Source: Hetaerina americana
Taxonomy: Eukaryota; Arthropoda; Insecta; Odonata; Calopterygidae
Length of the DNA: 64,000 bases
Direction: 5' to 3'
Assembly (NCBI GenBank): GCA_022747635.1
Contig: JAKTNV010000088.1
Span: 1,192,004 to 1,256,003 of the forward strand
A program made the translations under genes and the position numbers. Position 1 is the first letter of the stretch; the number at the start of each line of letters is the position of its first letter. Below, piece by piece: positions 11,360-23,480 of this stretch. The notes under the pieces were generated by a model. It did not search any database. It saw nothing but the letters and a program-made list of their open reading frames with translations, and was not told the DNA's origin.

Positions 11360-11850
11360 TCCTTACTTCCTTTATCCCGTCCAACATCCCTATCCTATTC
11401 CTGCCCCTTCCTCGTTTGCCCGAAATAAGTAAATTGTTCCCCTTGCTCTAGTTTATGAATTCTTATGTTAATTTTTAACAGACCCTTCCTCTTTTAAAAA
11501 AAACACGTAAACTTTGTTTTGTTTATATTTTTATTCATCCCATATGTATAACACCGACTTTTCATTGTGCCTAGCAATGCAACAATTCATCGTGCTTGGC
11601 AATGCTCGCAATCCCTTGTCTGACTGACTTCAAAAAGCATGTCATTTGGCAAATCATAACTGAATTTAAGAAATTTACATTATTTTCATTCTTTTCTCCA
11701 GTTCTGTACGTACATGTCCAAATGTATTATTTCCTCCACAAATACTTTTCAAAAACATGGGTTATTAAAAGAACTAACCGTCTTACTCCTCTTCCTAAGA
11801 ATTGCCCATCCGGAGTCCCCATTTTCTCAGGACTACTGTTAACCGCTTTT
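11360..11850 (-). pseudogene. Diverged LINE-A copy with internal deletions
   Basis: On the plus strand CCCGTCCAACATCCCTATCC and GCCCATCCGGAGTCCCC mirror the complete copy in reverse complement. Between them lie corrupted matches to the region around the FADD motif (TCGCAATCCCTTGTCTGACTG and the poly-Lys block). The order is conserved, but several hundred bases are missing relative to the complete element. Nothing is translatable over more than a few dozen codons. Confidence 0.7.
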
Positions 11851-12249
11851 TGATTATAGTTTACAAATGTGATGATTAGGAACTTATTGTACGAGATGCA
11901 CAAAATTTTGATCCCGAAAAGAAACAGCAGAGCTCTGTTGAAAATTTCCGGTATTATCTGCACCAAAAAGGTCATAGTGCTAGGAAAGTTCTTTTGGAAT
12001 GAGGATCAAACGCTTTGCAAACCATTACCTGGAATTACCTCAGCCCTGCTGATTGATGCAAGAATTCTTAAACTGCAATAACGATCCCACCACCGATTCT
12101 AATTGCTCTCTCATTCATGGAAATTGAAAAGGATTTTGAAACTATTTCACCGTCGACGATATAAGTGGATAAGTAGCTTAATGTCCCAATAATTATATCT
12201 GCGCCTGTGATGAAATTCTGGGACTTTGTTTATTAAACTCAAATCTCCT

Positions 12250-12600
12250 ATGCCACGACCCTAAACGAGTGAGTGGGTGCGATCCAAAGAGGTCTAACAC
12301 ACCCAAGTGATTGAGCGATTGCGAACGGAAACTTGTGCCTTATCCTTTTAATTTTTATTGTGTTCATTCCTGTGTGTGTACAACGGGTCCCTGGCAAAGG
12401 AGATATCCTTGCAAACCCTGAGTGTGTGTGTGTGAATGCGATTCACGAGAGTGACTATTATTCCTTAACATACTCTAGTGATCGAGTGGTTGTGAGTCTG
12501 TTTCCTTACTTATTAATTTTGCTTTGTTGTGTGTTAATGAGCTGCACGTAGGTCACTGTTTCCCAAGCACACCCAAGTGACCTAGTGTGTGTTCCATATC
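12250..12600 (+). repeat. Diverged tandem repeat, about 170 bp period
   Basis: Three or four related segments start near 12255, 12296, 12467 and 12572. They share the theme ACACCCAAGTGATTGAGCG, ATACTCTAGTGATCGAGTGG and ACACCCAAGTGACCTAGTG, followed by TTCCTTA-type sequence and a TGTGTGTG stretch. The spacing between the second and third is about 170 bp. A satellite-like or minisatellite origin is plausible. A 10 bp C tract follows at about 12633-12642. Confidence 0.45.
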
Positions 12601-13058
12601 GTTCCCATTACATGTAACATTTGTTTTACCTCCCCCCCCCTTTACAAACCTAGCGCCAATAAAGTTTAAGGTCTCGGCTATTTCGTTTTCAATCATCATA
12701 TATACCATTCGTTATTTAGAGCATAACGTATCTATCAGCATGGCGTACCAACTCAAATGGCTCTGATAGGAGTGCACTGTAAGGATGAATTGAAAACTCT
12801 CCAATATATTTACAGGGCAAAAGGGCGTACATCAAAGCAAAACAGGCTGGCTCTTCCACAACGATGTTGTATGGTAGCACGTCGCAAATATTTATCTCGA
12901 GTATTTCGCAAAAGAAAATTCGACATGTATTTCTCGTCCCCTTTAAATTGTCCTTTACTAGCCCACTTTGCCTTTTTCTCCTCTTCCCTAAATGTGAAGA
13001 AACACCTTCAATGAGAGCCTTTTTTCCAATATCAGAAGCATCCTTGAAAATATGTATG
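12601..13058. other. No recognisable feature
   Basis: A short C homopolymer, then mixed sequence with frames below 90 codons and no family resemblance. Confidence 0.5.
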
Positions 13059-14000
13059 AGGCCCTTCGAATAATTACGCGAACTGAGGCAATAAAACTTT
13101 ATTTTGCAAAATTTAGTGTAGATCTATTTTGTCCTCTTCAAAGTACTCTCCATTCGTTGCTATGCACTTATTGCATCTTCTAATTTTCCACTTTTTGAAG
13201 TATCCTTGGAAGTCCTCGGCGGTCAGCCTTTTTAGTTTTCTCGTCGTTTCTTGCTTTATTGTGTCCACATCTTCCCAGTGATGTCCCCTCATCACATTTT
13301 TGAATTTTGGGAATAGGAAAAAGTCACAAGGGGGGCGAGATATGGCAAATAAGGAGGATGATCAAGGATGGTGATTGAATTTTTTGCATGAAACTGGCGA
13401 AAAATCAATGCTGAATGTGCAGGTGCATTGTCATGGTGAAGGATCCATTCATCACGTTCGGTTAAAATAGCGTGCACTGTTGATTTTCCTTAACTCAATT
13501 CATCAGCTATCATCCATATAGTTTTTCTGCGATCGGTAAGGGCAAGGGACCACACACGATCAATGTTGTCGTCAACACAGGTGGTTAAGGGTCGTCCCGA
13601 CCTTGCATCATCCTTGACGTCTTGTCAGCCATCTTTAAAGCGCTTAGAATATTTCCTTCAGAGATTTATCACCGTAAACAGCTGTCGACGTTTCAGTAAT
13701 TTCTTGATAGCTTTTACCGCACTTCACTCGTAAACTTGATGTTGATTCGTTGCTCCAAGATTTCGTCAATTTCTATTTTCGACAAACAGTAATTACAAGG
13801 GCAACAGAAACTGGTACCATACGCACAGCTCGACGATCCGCCAAGCACAGACGGCTCATTGTGTCTGAGGAAACTGGCGCCGCTAGTGGGCGGGGCTTTA
13901 GTCCGCATCATGGCCGCCAGGTTGCACCAGTTTGCGTATTTATTGTACAAACTGTGTACAGCGCTCATGAAGGAGCATGAATTGCATAAAAATAGGGTTT
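13059..14000 (-). pseudogene. mariner transposase relic, internally deleted
   Basis: The minus strand shows, in order, an N-terminal EILEQRINIKF, a degraded helix-turn-helix with SGRPLTT and VHAILTE, then directly DEWILHHDNAPAHSA (block of the second catalytic aspartate). After these come ILDHPPYLPYLAP (degraded third-aspartate block) and a C-terminus CNKCIATNGEYFEED. The stretch carrying the first aspartate (TGDE) is missing between the linker and DEWILHH. Stops and frame changes separate the pieces. Element ends are uncertain: CCCTTCGAATAATTACG near 13063 and the complement of CCCTATTTTTATGCAATTC near 13990 look like decayed inverted ends. Confidence 0.8.
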
Positions 14001-14099
14001 TCCAGACTAAACTTTGTGGATAAACGATTTTACTATCACAATGTTCTGTAAATTCCTCGCATTTTTTTACGAATTACGAATATCCTTCCTGCATTACAA

Positions 14100-14340
14100 G
14101 TTATCTTTACTCAGTACAAGTGCCCGTCATTAAATCTCTTCTTCTGACAAAAGCCTCTTCCTCTTCTTCTTAAATGGAATTCTTCTCCTAATGACCCCGT
14201 TTCTATGGCCCTTTTCCTTCAAATTACTACCCAATTGCACAAATTGCTCCCCACCTGCCCTAGTTTATTCCCTACTACTTAATGTTTAACTTAGATACTC
14301 TGATTTTCTAGAGGAAGGAGAATATAAGGCTTTCTAGACA
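14100..14340 (-). pseudogene. Diverged LINE-A fragment
   Basis: Plus-strand words GTGCCCGTCATTAAATCTC, GGAATTCTTCTCCTAATGAC and CCTGCCCTAGTTTATTCC track the reverse complement of the LINE-A region encoding ELMTGTLSKDVKKR, RRRIALGKEAF and KLEQVEQFTYL. It is heavily mutated. Confidence 0.65.
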
Positions 14341-14895
14341 GACATGAAGTCAAACAGAAGTTACATAGAATAGTGAAGAAATATACGATGCAGCACAAAA
14401 AAACAGGAGTTATGCATTAAACTAAAAAGAAAAATTACCATTAGGAATCATTCAAAACAGCTATTCAATAGACATAACAGTTTCAGGTTAAACTTTGTGG
14501 AATTTCTTCATTATGAAGGTCGAAAACAACTTTACACTACCTCAGTAAATAATAAAGTTTACCGTGGAATTGTAGAGTTTCTTTTTTACCCTCATAGCAA
14601 TAAAATAGTTTGAATGCATTCAGCAAAGTGAAACAATGTATTTTTGACACTAAACCCTGACTTTTCTTGAGAAATTAAACACAAGGGCGTGAGAAACGAC
14701 GGATAAAGGTGTGAGGAAAAGAATTTTCAAGTTTGTCGGAAGTGAAAGAAAAAATTCAAGAATTCTTCTTTCTGCTTTGAGTACATTGAAATTTTTCAAA
14801 GTAAGTAAGTAGTCAAGTACTATTATTATATTTGACTTTGGACGGTGCCTGTGCACATTCCTCTTCTTAGTTCAAGTGCCCTATTTGATTTTCTC

Positions 14896-14931
14896 CCCGT
14901 TGATGGTCACCTGTGTGACCGAAATACCGGT
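14896..14931 (+). repeat. Stem-loop followed by CGAAA (hairpin motif, locus 1)
   Basis: TTGATG then GTCAC-ctgt-GTGAC then CGAAATACCGG. The arrangement (TGA-type start, perfect short stem, CGAAA) is the same as in the Penelope-like fragments at 61.7 and 62.2 kb and in the (TA)n-embedded hairpin units. The sequence after it ends with a (AAAT)-type tail at about 15045-15060, suggesting a retroelement relic. Confidence 0.45.
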
Positions 14932-17900
14932 ATAGGAGTTCTTCGTAATTATTTTTATTGGCCTTAGGATCTTCTTCCTTGAGATTATTTCTTTAACAGC
15001 CAATAGCTCCACATCTTCCATTCAGACTGTTATTGTTGGTTGTCGGATGAATAAATAAATATATAGATTTATATACATTTTTTAAAACTGCTTTATTTTA
15101 GTTTTTTTATCAGTAACAGATTTTTTGTATGTTTATGGGTTACATTTCAGTCGTTAACCAAGTTGTTACACTTTTAGTTCCAGTAGTCAAGAGCAAAAGT
15201 GCATTTTTTGCATATGCAGTTTATTTTTTAACATTACCCGTGTAAATATGCATAAAGAATCAAAAAAAATGAAATTGGGTCGCTATTCAGAGACATACTC
15301 GCTACTCAAATTCCGTGCGACCTTTTTAAATCTTCTAAAGCATTTGCGCATCTGCTGGGCTACTTTTCCGAAAATTCAACCATTAGGGAGGCCATTTTAT
15401 CTGATGTTGTACTGAATGCAATAAAAGAAGGCTAATAATAATAACTTTTTTAATTTTCAAAACATTTTTTGCGGAGAGAACTCAATATTCCTCCTGTTTT
15501 AATTTTCATTACAGCCAGAGACGATTTTGAAATGGATCCATGAATTCGTACTTGAGTTATGTCATTTAATTCGTCATTTGTTTGTTTATCACTCATAGAT
15601 TCATCATGTTTTACTTCAATTAGGGATCGCTTGTATGTTCTCCCGTATAAACTAAGTAGTCAGCGCAGTAGATGCGTTTTTGCTGAGATTTATTTTCCTC
15701 CTGATGACAGGATTAGTTAGCCTCGTGACTTGGGAATGTAAATTTGACGGCCAAACAAATGCAATCTCCGGCGCTAAATTGGAAATGACCCACTTCGAAA
15801 TGAATTTCGGAAAATCAAAATGTACCCAAAGTCGATGACCTAGTTACGCCTAAGCTTTATTCAGGGTAGCAAATATATGAAGGACTGAGGATGAAAACGT
15901 TAAAGGGGGGGAAGTTCACTTGGAAGAGCAGCTCGGCAGCATAGAATTAAGAAAGTGACGGAAAATCACAGCAATTAAGATCCGGACGGATATTACTGGT
16001 GTAATCAACCCATGATGGTTTCCTCTTTAGTTAAAGTAAGGGAAGAAACGCGGCGAATTGAAAAAAGCTGCTGCCAGTACGATTAAATGCTCTTGACCGA
16101 AGGAGAGAAAGAAAAAAATGAAGTAGGGTAGCGCATTATATAGTACGAGAGACTGATTGTCAGTTAGTTAAACGACCTTACTTAGCAACGGTCACGACAA
16201 CTTTCAATAAGCCATTTTCAAAAGATAGATTAGACAAAAAATGGTACAAGTTTTGACGCCAAATCTCGTTCAATATTTTAATATTAACTGCCAATTACAG
16301 ACTAGATTTACGCACGTGAAAGACAATTCTCAGTTGATGACGTAACAATAGTGAATATGATAGAGTTTCAGACAAACAAGATGGGGTGTTTCAGAATAAG
16401 GCATAATAAATACCTTCTCCATGTTTTAATTATCTAGGGGTGTGAAATTAAACTTTTAAAAAATCTTACCGATAATTCGGTTCCTTTATTTCATTAATGG
16501 AAGTACAACTGTTCTCCAAGAGGAAAAACTTTTCTTCAAAATTAATTATAATTGCTCCCAGTTATTCCCATGGTGACGTCGTCAACAAATTCAGAATTCC
16601 CAAAAAACAAGATGGCCTCAACTTTGGTCTCAAATTTTGTTGAAAATCTAATTGAAATGGTATTAAATATTAAAAAATAAAATAAAAAGTCACTTTTGTC
16701 ATCATTATGGGATAAATGTGACAGCGGTACCATACGAGGAGGGGAAATATGAAATCATCCACAGTACTTTTATATCATGCGTTCATTTAAATTCAAAAAT
16801 TGTTTTTTTTTAGATACTCGAGTTCTCGAAATGAGAAATGTATTAGTCCTGCAAGAAAAGTATACATTTTCCAATTTTCCATTTTCCAATTCAACCTCTG
16901 TGTCATTGCATCGCGAAGTAATTTTTGGTCATTAATATACTCAATAGAACATGTATTTGGCCATATTTCAATGGAATTGGGCTTATGCTGTGATATCGAA
17001 GAGTGAAATCGTTTCAAAAAGACTGAAAAGCATTTTTCGATTAATCGAACGGGCACTCGATACTATTGTGGTGTAAAGAGTGGATGAAATCAATAAAATA
17101 AAATAATGAAATCTATGGACATATCGTATCAGATAATAACCGTAATATTAAGGCTGACGATATCAAAAAACTTCCTGGGGAATTCCAGGTAACCAACCAT
17201 TAGAGCCTGTTGCATTTCGTTTGTTTTTCTATGCCACGAAGTTGCCAAGCGTTTTCTCGGAAATTAAAACTATGATATAATTATAAATATAAACTTCGAA
17301 TAATTTCTTTTACTCGCTAAAAAAATGAAAACCAATTCAACTGCACTAAATATTTCAATGCATTAAATTTCACTGGTTTGGAAATGATTTTAATCTCTGT
17401 TCAACATATAACTACCACTTTTTGAAAGTTACCTAAACTCATTCATTTTACTTATATTTTTGTATACACGTACGATGTCAGCTAAAAGAGTATTTGTAAA
17501 GCGATAATTAAATTCAAAGGCAAGTGTAAAACTATTTAGAACTCCCTACCACCTATTTTATTATTATTATATTGTACGTGTAATAAAATCAGTACCTCAG
17601 ATCGCAGGGTTACTACTTAAATGAGCCGTTTCGACTTCACAAAAATACATGTAACTTATTTTTTTGTGCACAATGTCATCTAAAAGAATATTTGTGAAGC
17701 CATAATTATATAAAAAGGCATTCGTACAAATATTTAAAACTCGTTGCCATTTATTTTATTATTATTATTATTATCCTTTTTAAGTCAGTACTTCGTATCC
17801 CACGTTACTCCTTAAATGAGCCGTTTTTCGAAAAAAAATTTAAAAAATAGGCCAAGGTCTGCTAGAAGTTTTGCCATTAAGTTTAAAATTTTAAATAAAA

Positions 17901-18329
17901 ATTAGGAATCCGTCGTTCGTTTATTTTTCCCAGCCTTCACCCTACACTGTTCCTGACCTCAATTATTTTCCATCCAACCTACATGTTTCCGTTTGACCCA
18001 CATCCTTTTGCTTCGACCCACTTCCTTTTTGAACTCTGACCTACATATTTCTGACCTATATTTTGGCTGGAGAGGGAGGTTGAGTAGTGGGAGGTTTCAG
18101 AGGTACTGGAGGAGAGGACTTGAGCACTCACTCACACTCGGGGGTGGTTAGTAATGGGGCGGGTAACTGGGGCGATTGATCAAAAGGCAAGATCGACGCC
18201 CAGTCTGCAGTGCTCAGGGAGCAAGCAAACTTTAGAGGTAAGGAAGGTTAAGAGTTGGAAGTAAATAATGTTTACGTCTACGTACTCCAAAATGTATGCT
18301 AAGGAGAGGTAATGGAATAAAAGTTCATG
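14932..18329. other. Long stretch without recognisable feature
   Basis: About 3.4 kb of AT-rich sequence. A weak local repeat is present: 17440-17640 and 17650-17830 share ATGTCA(G/T)CTAAAAGA, a downstream ATTATTATTATT tract and ATGAGCCGTTT, so roughly 190 bp is tandemly duplicated and diverged. No coding region, terminal repeats or tail signals were identified. Confidence 0.5.
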
Positions 18330-18840
18330 AATATAAGGGTATCAAAGGAGTCAGGGTGAATGTCGAAAAAAATCAACATTCTCCGATTCGCAGTTGACAT
18401 CGCAGTATCTGCAGAAAGGCTTGAGGACCTGAAAAATCATCACTCTGGGTACTATGGACCAAGTTCTACGGTAATATAACATTAGTATGAAAAGAGAATA
18501 AAATACAAATCCTTTGTTGTGTGTGAAAGAGAGGAAAGATGAAGGAAGAAATCACATTTGAAAGCAGTGAAACTTTAGCAGGTGGAATCCTTCGCTTACA
18601 TGGACAGCAGTGCATGTAGTGTAACTTGCAATGGAAAAAAAGTTCGATCGACATCAAGCAAGAAGAATAGCTTAATATGAGAAGGCGTTCATGAGGAAGA
18701 GGTAAATAATTTGTACAAATGACTAATGGTTGCAAAACACGAAGCAGTACGTCATAACATTTCCATGGAGAATGGCACTCTACGGATAAGGGCACACAAG
18801 GAACTTTGGAAAAGTGGAGCCTTCAAAACATGTTGTTGAG
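18330..18840 (+). pseudogene. Decayed RTE-like reverse transcriptase fragment
   Basis: The frame from about 18358 reads VNVEKINILRFAVDIAVSAERLEDL, a recognisable RT catalytic block with FADD mutated to FAVD. Further on, pieces resembling the region between the polymerase and the C-terminus follow (GACATCAAGCAAGAAGAATA, then AGGCGTTCATGAGGAAGAGG and ACATTTCCATGGAGAATGGC). It is a LINE related to, but distinct from, LINE-A, with many stops. Confidence 0.6.
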
Positions 18841-18974
18841 GAGGAACTAAAATGTATGCTAAACTCTAAATGTATTTCAACAAGGTTTCATAAATCTATC
18901 TTCTCACGCGATCTATTTAACATGGATGGTCGTAGGACAAACAATGGCATAAGTGTTTAAAAAATTTAAATATT

Positions 18975-19009
<35 letters not shown>

Positions 19010-19029
19010 ATATAATTTAACATTACATA

Positions 19030-19411
19030 CTTAAAATGTGAGTGCGGAGAAGAATGAGGGAAGGTGAAATGGACAGAGAAGAAAACAAATGAGGAAGTAC
19101 TTGGTATGGTGGGCGAAGAGAGGGGTTTTGTTGGGAGGAATCCTCTGGAGGCAGGAAAAGTGGATGAAGGGGGTATTGACCGGCAGTGGGATGTTGAAGA
19201 TTGTGATTGAGGGGAGAATGTTAGGCAAACGAGGAAAGGGAAGGAACAGGATGGGGATGCTGGACGGGATGAAGGGAGAAAAGAAGTATACGGAGATGAA
19301 GGAGTTGATGTAGAGTAGGATGATGGATTGTGTTTTGTTAAAGCCACAAAATATTTATTTGGTGGTTGAGTCCATGCAAAACCTTCCTTAACCGGTAGAT
19401 TTCTTAATAAT
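19030..19411 (+). pseudogene. LINE-A 3' end fragment
   Basis: Encodes, in broken frames, the C-terminal part of the LINE-A protein (KTNEEVLGMVGEER; a 1 bp insertion in GGGGTTTTGTTGGG shifts the frame; then QEKWMKGVLTGSGMLKIVIEG and GRMLGKRGKGRNRMG). The 3' untranslated region ends CCTTAACCGGTAGATTTC. Only about 380 bp remain, so it is a typical 5'-truncated retrotransposition product, with a (TA)n array shortly upstream (18975-19003). Confidence 0.85.
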
Positions 19412-19579
19412 AATTATATCTAAGTGAATGTCAAGAGCTCAAACTGTCTAAAATGTGCCCTTTTACGTGTTATATATTTTTTTGTCCTATTGTGCCGTCT
19501 GAATGTTATGCTGCTCTCCTTAGGCTATATAAATGAGTATTTGTTCGCAGTTTGGCGGGATTTCGTGTTTGAATGTGTG

Positions 19580-19589
19580 TATGTGTGTG

Positions 19590-19655
<66 letters not shown>
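19580..19655. repeat. (TA)n microsatellite
   Basis: Nearly pure TA dinucleotide repeat preceded by TGTGTGTG. It directly abuts the SINE head. Confidence 0.95.
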
Positions 19656-19656
<1 letters not shown>

Positions 19657-19657
<1 letters not shown>

Positions 19658-19948
19658 GAGTTGAGGTAGTTCAAGGGTAGATCGTTGGACTACTGACGGG
19701 AGGGCCCGGGTTCGATTCCCATGCTAACTTCTCTGGGTAGCTATGTGTTTTTTCGGGTTCTTCAGTTTCGGGTTTTTCAGTTCTTCCTGGAAAACCATAA
19801 CCGGCACAGGGAAAGTAATCTCCCGACCCTGATGGACGTGTGAATTTCACACGCCGTCGGGCTCAGCACTGGGTGAACTCTGCTCTGCCATCACCTGCCA
19901 AACCGACTTTCGGGTTGATTGCTGTGGACCCCCTGGACTACCGCGACC

Positions 19949-19950
<2 letters not shown>
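19657..19950 (+). mobile_element. tRNA-derived SINE (SINE-1), copy 1
   Basis: The RNA polymerase III promoter is visible: an A-box-like GTAGTTCAAGGGTAGATCG at about 19668 and a perfect B-box GGTTCGATTCCC at about 19710. The body follows with GGAAAACCATAACCGGCAC, GTGTGAATTTCACACGCCG and AAACCGACTTTCGGGTTGA. The last 23 bases (CCCCCTGGACTACCGCGACC, ending in CA) are the reverse complement of the SINE head seen in the copy at 38754, so a truncated inverted head is joined to the tail. (TA)n lies on both sides. Confidence 0.8.

Positions 19951-20035
<85 letters not shown>
19951..20035. repeat. (TA)n microsatellite
   Basis: About 85 bp of TA repeat downstream of SINE-1 copy 1. Confidence 0.95.
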
Positions 20036-20038
<3 letters not shown>

Positions 20039-20904
20039 TAATATACATTTTTTTATAAATGTTTATTTATATAATCGTTTATTATTTTTGTGTGTTTACG
20101 CAAATATACATTTATGTCTATATTTATTTATATTTTAACCATGAACACAGTAATCAATCTCAGTTTGGTCTCCTAGGCTGGTAGTGAAAAAAGTTTCCAT
20201 TACAAGCGCTAATATCTTTGTTTGCCATCGAGAGAGAGGGATGCAATTTGCGTTATGGGAAATGGCAGCACTGCCTGAGTGCGCCTTTTTTTACCTTGAA
20301 TTACAGGAGAGTGAAAAAAACCTCGCTAAAATGCGATATCGATTCACAGACGGCCGAGGACGGACGGTTTCATTAACCACCCATTGGGCAGCGCTGGAGA
20401 GTAATTGACGAAATGTACAAATTTTAAGGCTCTTAGTTCCACACCATGGTAGATACGCCATCAAACTATCGTGTTTTTTTTTCTATTTCCTGGTGAAAGC
20501 TTTTAGGGCTGGGGGAAAAAAAGGAGAACGGTGAGAAAGAGAAGTGCGTTTTCGCAGTTTTTTCGATAAAAAATCTTTTTAGGACTGCAAATAATGACAG
20601 TAAAACCCAAAATGTGAAAAGATATTAAACGAAAGAAATCTTTGTGAATTCATGCATGCACAATGGACTGGATTAATATTCTGTATTTCCTGAGTAACTC
20701 GATGGTAAATTCGAAATCAATTTTAATGGAATTTTCTTCTAAATTTATAGAACGAAACATTATCATCGTTGATTGGCAGATTCGATTTTGAATTTCGGTC
20801 ATGTGAAATGATGTTTTTTATCTCGTAATTTCCTAGCATAAATGTGATTTTTTTATTTAGAAAACCTATTGAGTTTTGATCTCTAAGCCCGGAAACGATT
20901 TGAG
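20036..20904. other. No recognisable feature
   Basis: AT-rich DNA with frames below 75 codons and no family resemblance. Confidence 0.5.
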
Positions 20905-22960
20905 TTATTTTCATTTTTATTTATTTTTATTTTACACAATTACGTTGCAATTAGGCAAATTTCCTGGTGGCAACGGTCAGGTTAGGTCAAAGATAACTCT
21001 AACAACGAAAATTACATACGAACACATAAAAACAGATAAGAGACAAAATATTTTTACATAATGATACTTCCACATCACTTGCAAACAAACTTCCACACGA
21101 CATACAAAATGCCGTCCACATCACATACAAACAATATTTTCATAACTACAATGAAGTTTGTTACCCAGTGGCTGCTTTACATTTCAACTTAAAACTTCTA
21201 AAATTGGATGGAAAGGGCTCAAACAAACCTCCAGGCAGCTGGTTCCAATCAATTATAGTTCTATTTAAAAAAGAGTATTTTTTCTTATTTGCTTTTTGAG
21301 TCCTTATTTTTATTTTGAGGCTATGGTCGTTTTTTCCCTTAAAGTTAGGCTTTTCTATCCCTTGCCATAAATCTTCCGACGCTTCGTCCTTTTTAACAAT
21401 TCTATACATCGCGCCTAACCCACTCTTTTTTTTCTTCTATTTTTCAAACTCTCCCATTCCAGTACATCTAACATTTCTGTAACACTATCTGTTCTTTTGT
21501 ACCTTCCGAGTACATATCTTGCTGCCTTTCTTTGAACTTTTTCTATCTTTTTAATATGTCCCATCTCATATGGATCCCATATTTTGGAGGAGTATTCTAG
21601 GATAGGGATAACCAGTACCTTGTATGCTTTTACTTTTGTGGAGCGCTACGCTACTTACGCTACTTCCTTTTAAATTTCTTATCACCCAATGCAATACTTT
21701 AAATGCCTTCCGTGTCAAATTATCTACTTGGACTCCCCACCCAAGATCCCTAGTTAAATAAATGCCTAAATATTTGCATTGACTAGTACATGGGATTCTT
21801 TCTCCAAAGTGGGTGTAAATTTCCTTTTCTGCATTCTTTTTATTTGAAAATTTTATATGCTTACTTTTACTTATATTAATGCCCATATTATTATTTGTAA
21901 CCCAGTCACCAAGGCGATCGATGTCATTTTGTAATATTACGTGGTCATTTACGTGCTCTATCCGTCTGTATATAATGCAGTCATCAGCAAAGAGTCTTAT
22001 TTGGGAATGTAAATTGTTTGGTAGATCGTTCACGTAAATACGGAAGAGTAATGGCCCTAGAACACTGCCTTGTGGAACTCCTGCTAATACGCTCGCCTCA
22101 TTTGAAAATGTATCCCCTAATTTTACTTTTTGAGTTCTGCCTCTGAGAAAATTTTTTATCCATTTTTTTACCCTCAAGTCCAATGGTAACGAATCTATCT
22201 TTAACAATAATTTATCGTGAGGCACTCGGTCAAAAGCTGCCGAAAAATCAACAATTACTGCATCCACTTCCTTTCCTTCGTCTATTGCGTCGCCGATGTA
22301 TTGACTTAATCCCAATAGCTGCGTTTCACACGAGTATCCCGTTCCAAACCCATTTTGGTGTTTGAATAGCCATCTATCTCTTGCCCACCATTCCCGAATG
22401 TAGTCAGCGATTCTTTTTTCCATTATTTTGCAAACAACTGAGGTTATGCTTACCGGTCTATAATTGTTGGCTATTGTTTTATCCCCTTTCTTAGAAATTT
22501 GTGTAATATTTGCTTTTTTCCAATCATTGGGCAAGGCATCATTATTTAAAGTTACTTTGAATAGATGACTCAGGTACAAAGCTATTTCGGTATCATCCAG
22601 TTTTAGAATGTCAATTGAGATATTATCCGGTCCCACTGACTTATTTTTCCTCATCCTCCTTATTTTTTTCACAAAATATGAGTCCTCCAAGATAATACCG
22701 TTTGTCGAGGGCAGTAAGCTATTTGGTGCTGTTATGCTGATGAAGTTCTCTGTCGTTTCTGAGCAATTTAGGCAAGCCTTATTTTCCTTTTTGTTTTCTA
22801 TTCCCCGAAAAACATCCGTAAAGCAGAAGTTGAACATATTTTCTATTTCTACAGTGTCTGTTACAATACCATTTTCCTTAGTTTTTAATATAGTCACGCG
22901 TTTGAAGTCTATCATTCTATCGTTTAAATTGAGTTTTAGATGGACGTAAGTCTAAGACAT
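20905..22960 (-). mobile_element. LINE-B, 5'-truncated non-LTR retrotransposon (CR1/Jockey-like)
   Basis: Minus-strand insertion carrying most of a reverse transcriptase, its C-terminal extension and a 3' untranslated region of about 250 bp. The latter contains TTTGACCTAACCTGACCG and ends in an AAAT-rich tail around 20915. No endonuclease domain is visible, so the copy is 5' truncated somewhere near 22930-22960. Clade assignment follows from QGSVLGPLLF and the C-terminal LEYSSKIWDP block, both common in the CR1/Jockey group. Confidence 0.8.
21161..22915 (-). pseudogene. LINE-B reverse transcriptase with one frameshift
   Basis: A 449-codon frame (22915 to 21566) contains the RT blocks in order: SVGPDNISIDILK (about residue 94), NNYRPVSITSVVCKIMEKRI, QNGFGTGYSCETQL, AVIVDFSAAFDRVPH (first catalytic Asp), VPQGSVLGPLLFRIYVNDLP, and IRLFADDCIIYR with the catalytic Asp pair. 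After about residue 415 the frame is lost near 21640; the C-terminus continues in another frame as LEYSSKIWDPYEMGHIKKIE, then KVQRKAARYVLGRYKRTDSV, ending FKLKCKAATG with a stop at 21161. No stop lies inside the polymerase core, which suggests a fairly recent insertion. The copy cannot be autonomous because of the missing 5' end and the frameshift. Confidence 0.9.
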
Positions 22961-23044
22961 AGTCGCATTACTTAGCTTCTTCTACTGACGAGACCCGACA
23001 CACTACACTAAAATAAACTTTTCTTCAATTTCGCATAAATTCTA

Positions 23045-23480
23045 ACTCCACTCATTCTGTCCAACCTACCAATCCTTTCCTTCTCTCTTCATATCCATAT
23101 CCATTCAAATCTCTCAGCATCCATCTTTGCAATCTCTTAAGAATTTCTCCAAATACTCCCCTCTCTTCCTCCCCCTCTCTTCTTCCCTGGTTTCTTCTCA
23201 TTTCAATCCCATTTCCAGCCTTGTCCATCCTTCTCCACACACACAAACAGACATCTCAAATGGCATCCAATCAACGTCTATTGTATTTCTTTAACGACCA
23301 AGTATCCGCTCCGTACAAAACCACGCTCCATAACGAAGTTTTTTCCGAGTAATTTTACGAGAAGGAAAAAAGTCTTTGCCTAATGCAGTTCGTCTTCCTA
23401 CGTCCTATATCACGTTGACTATCCTGGTCCAAAGTATTATCGAGATAGGTAAACTACTCTACTTGCTCTAGTTTTTTCGC
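23045..23480 (-). pseudogene. Diverged LINE-A-related fragment
   Basis: Plus-strand words CCAGCCTTGTCCATCCTTCT, CAAATGGCATCCAATCAACG and CTACTTGCTCTAG match, in reverse complement, the order of the LINE-A C-terminal region (WRRMEKV..WTE, RRLEAFEMWVW, KLEQVEQ). The minus frame 23246-23052 reads MCVWRRMDKAGNGIE and GRREGEEERGVFGEILKR, a diverged version of the same block. It may be a sister subfamily. Confidence 0.65.

Noticed and set aside
12250..12600. CRISPR-like array
   Set aside because: Spacing is about 170 bp with diverged units and the genome is animal; no short identical repeats with unique spacers.
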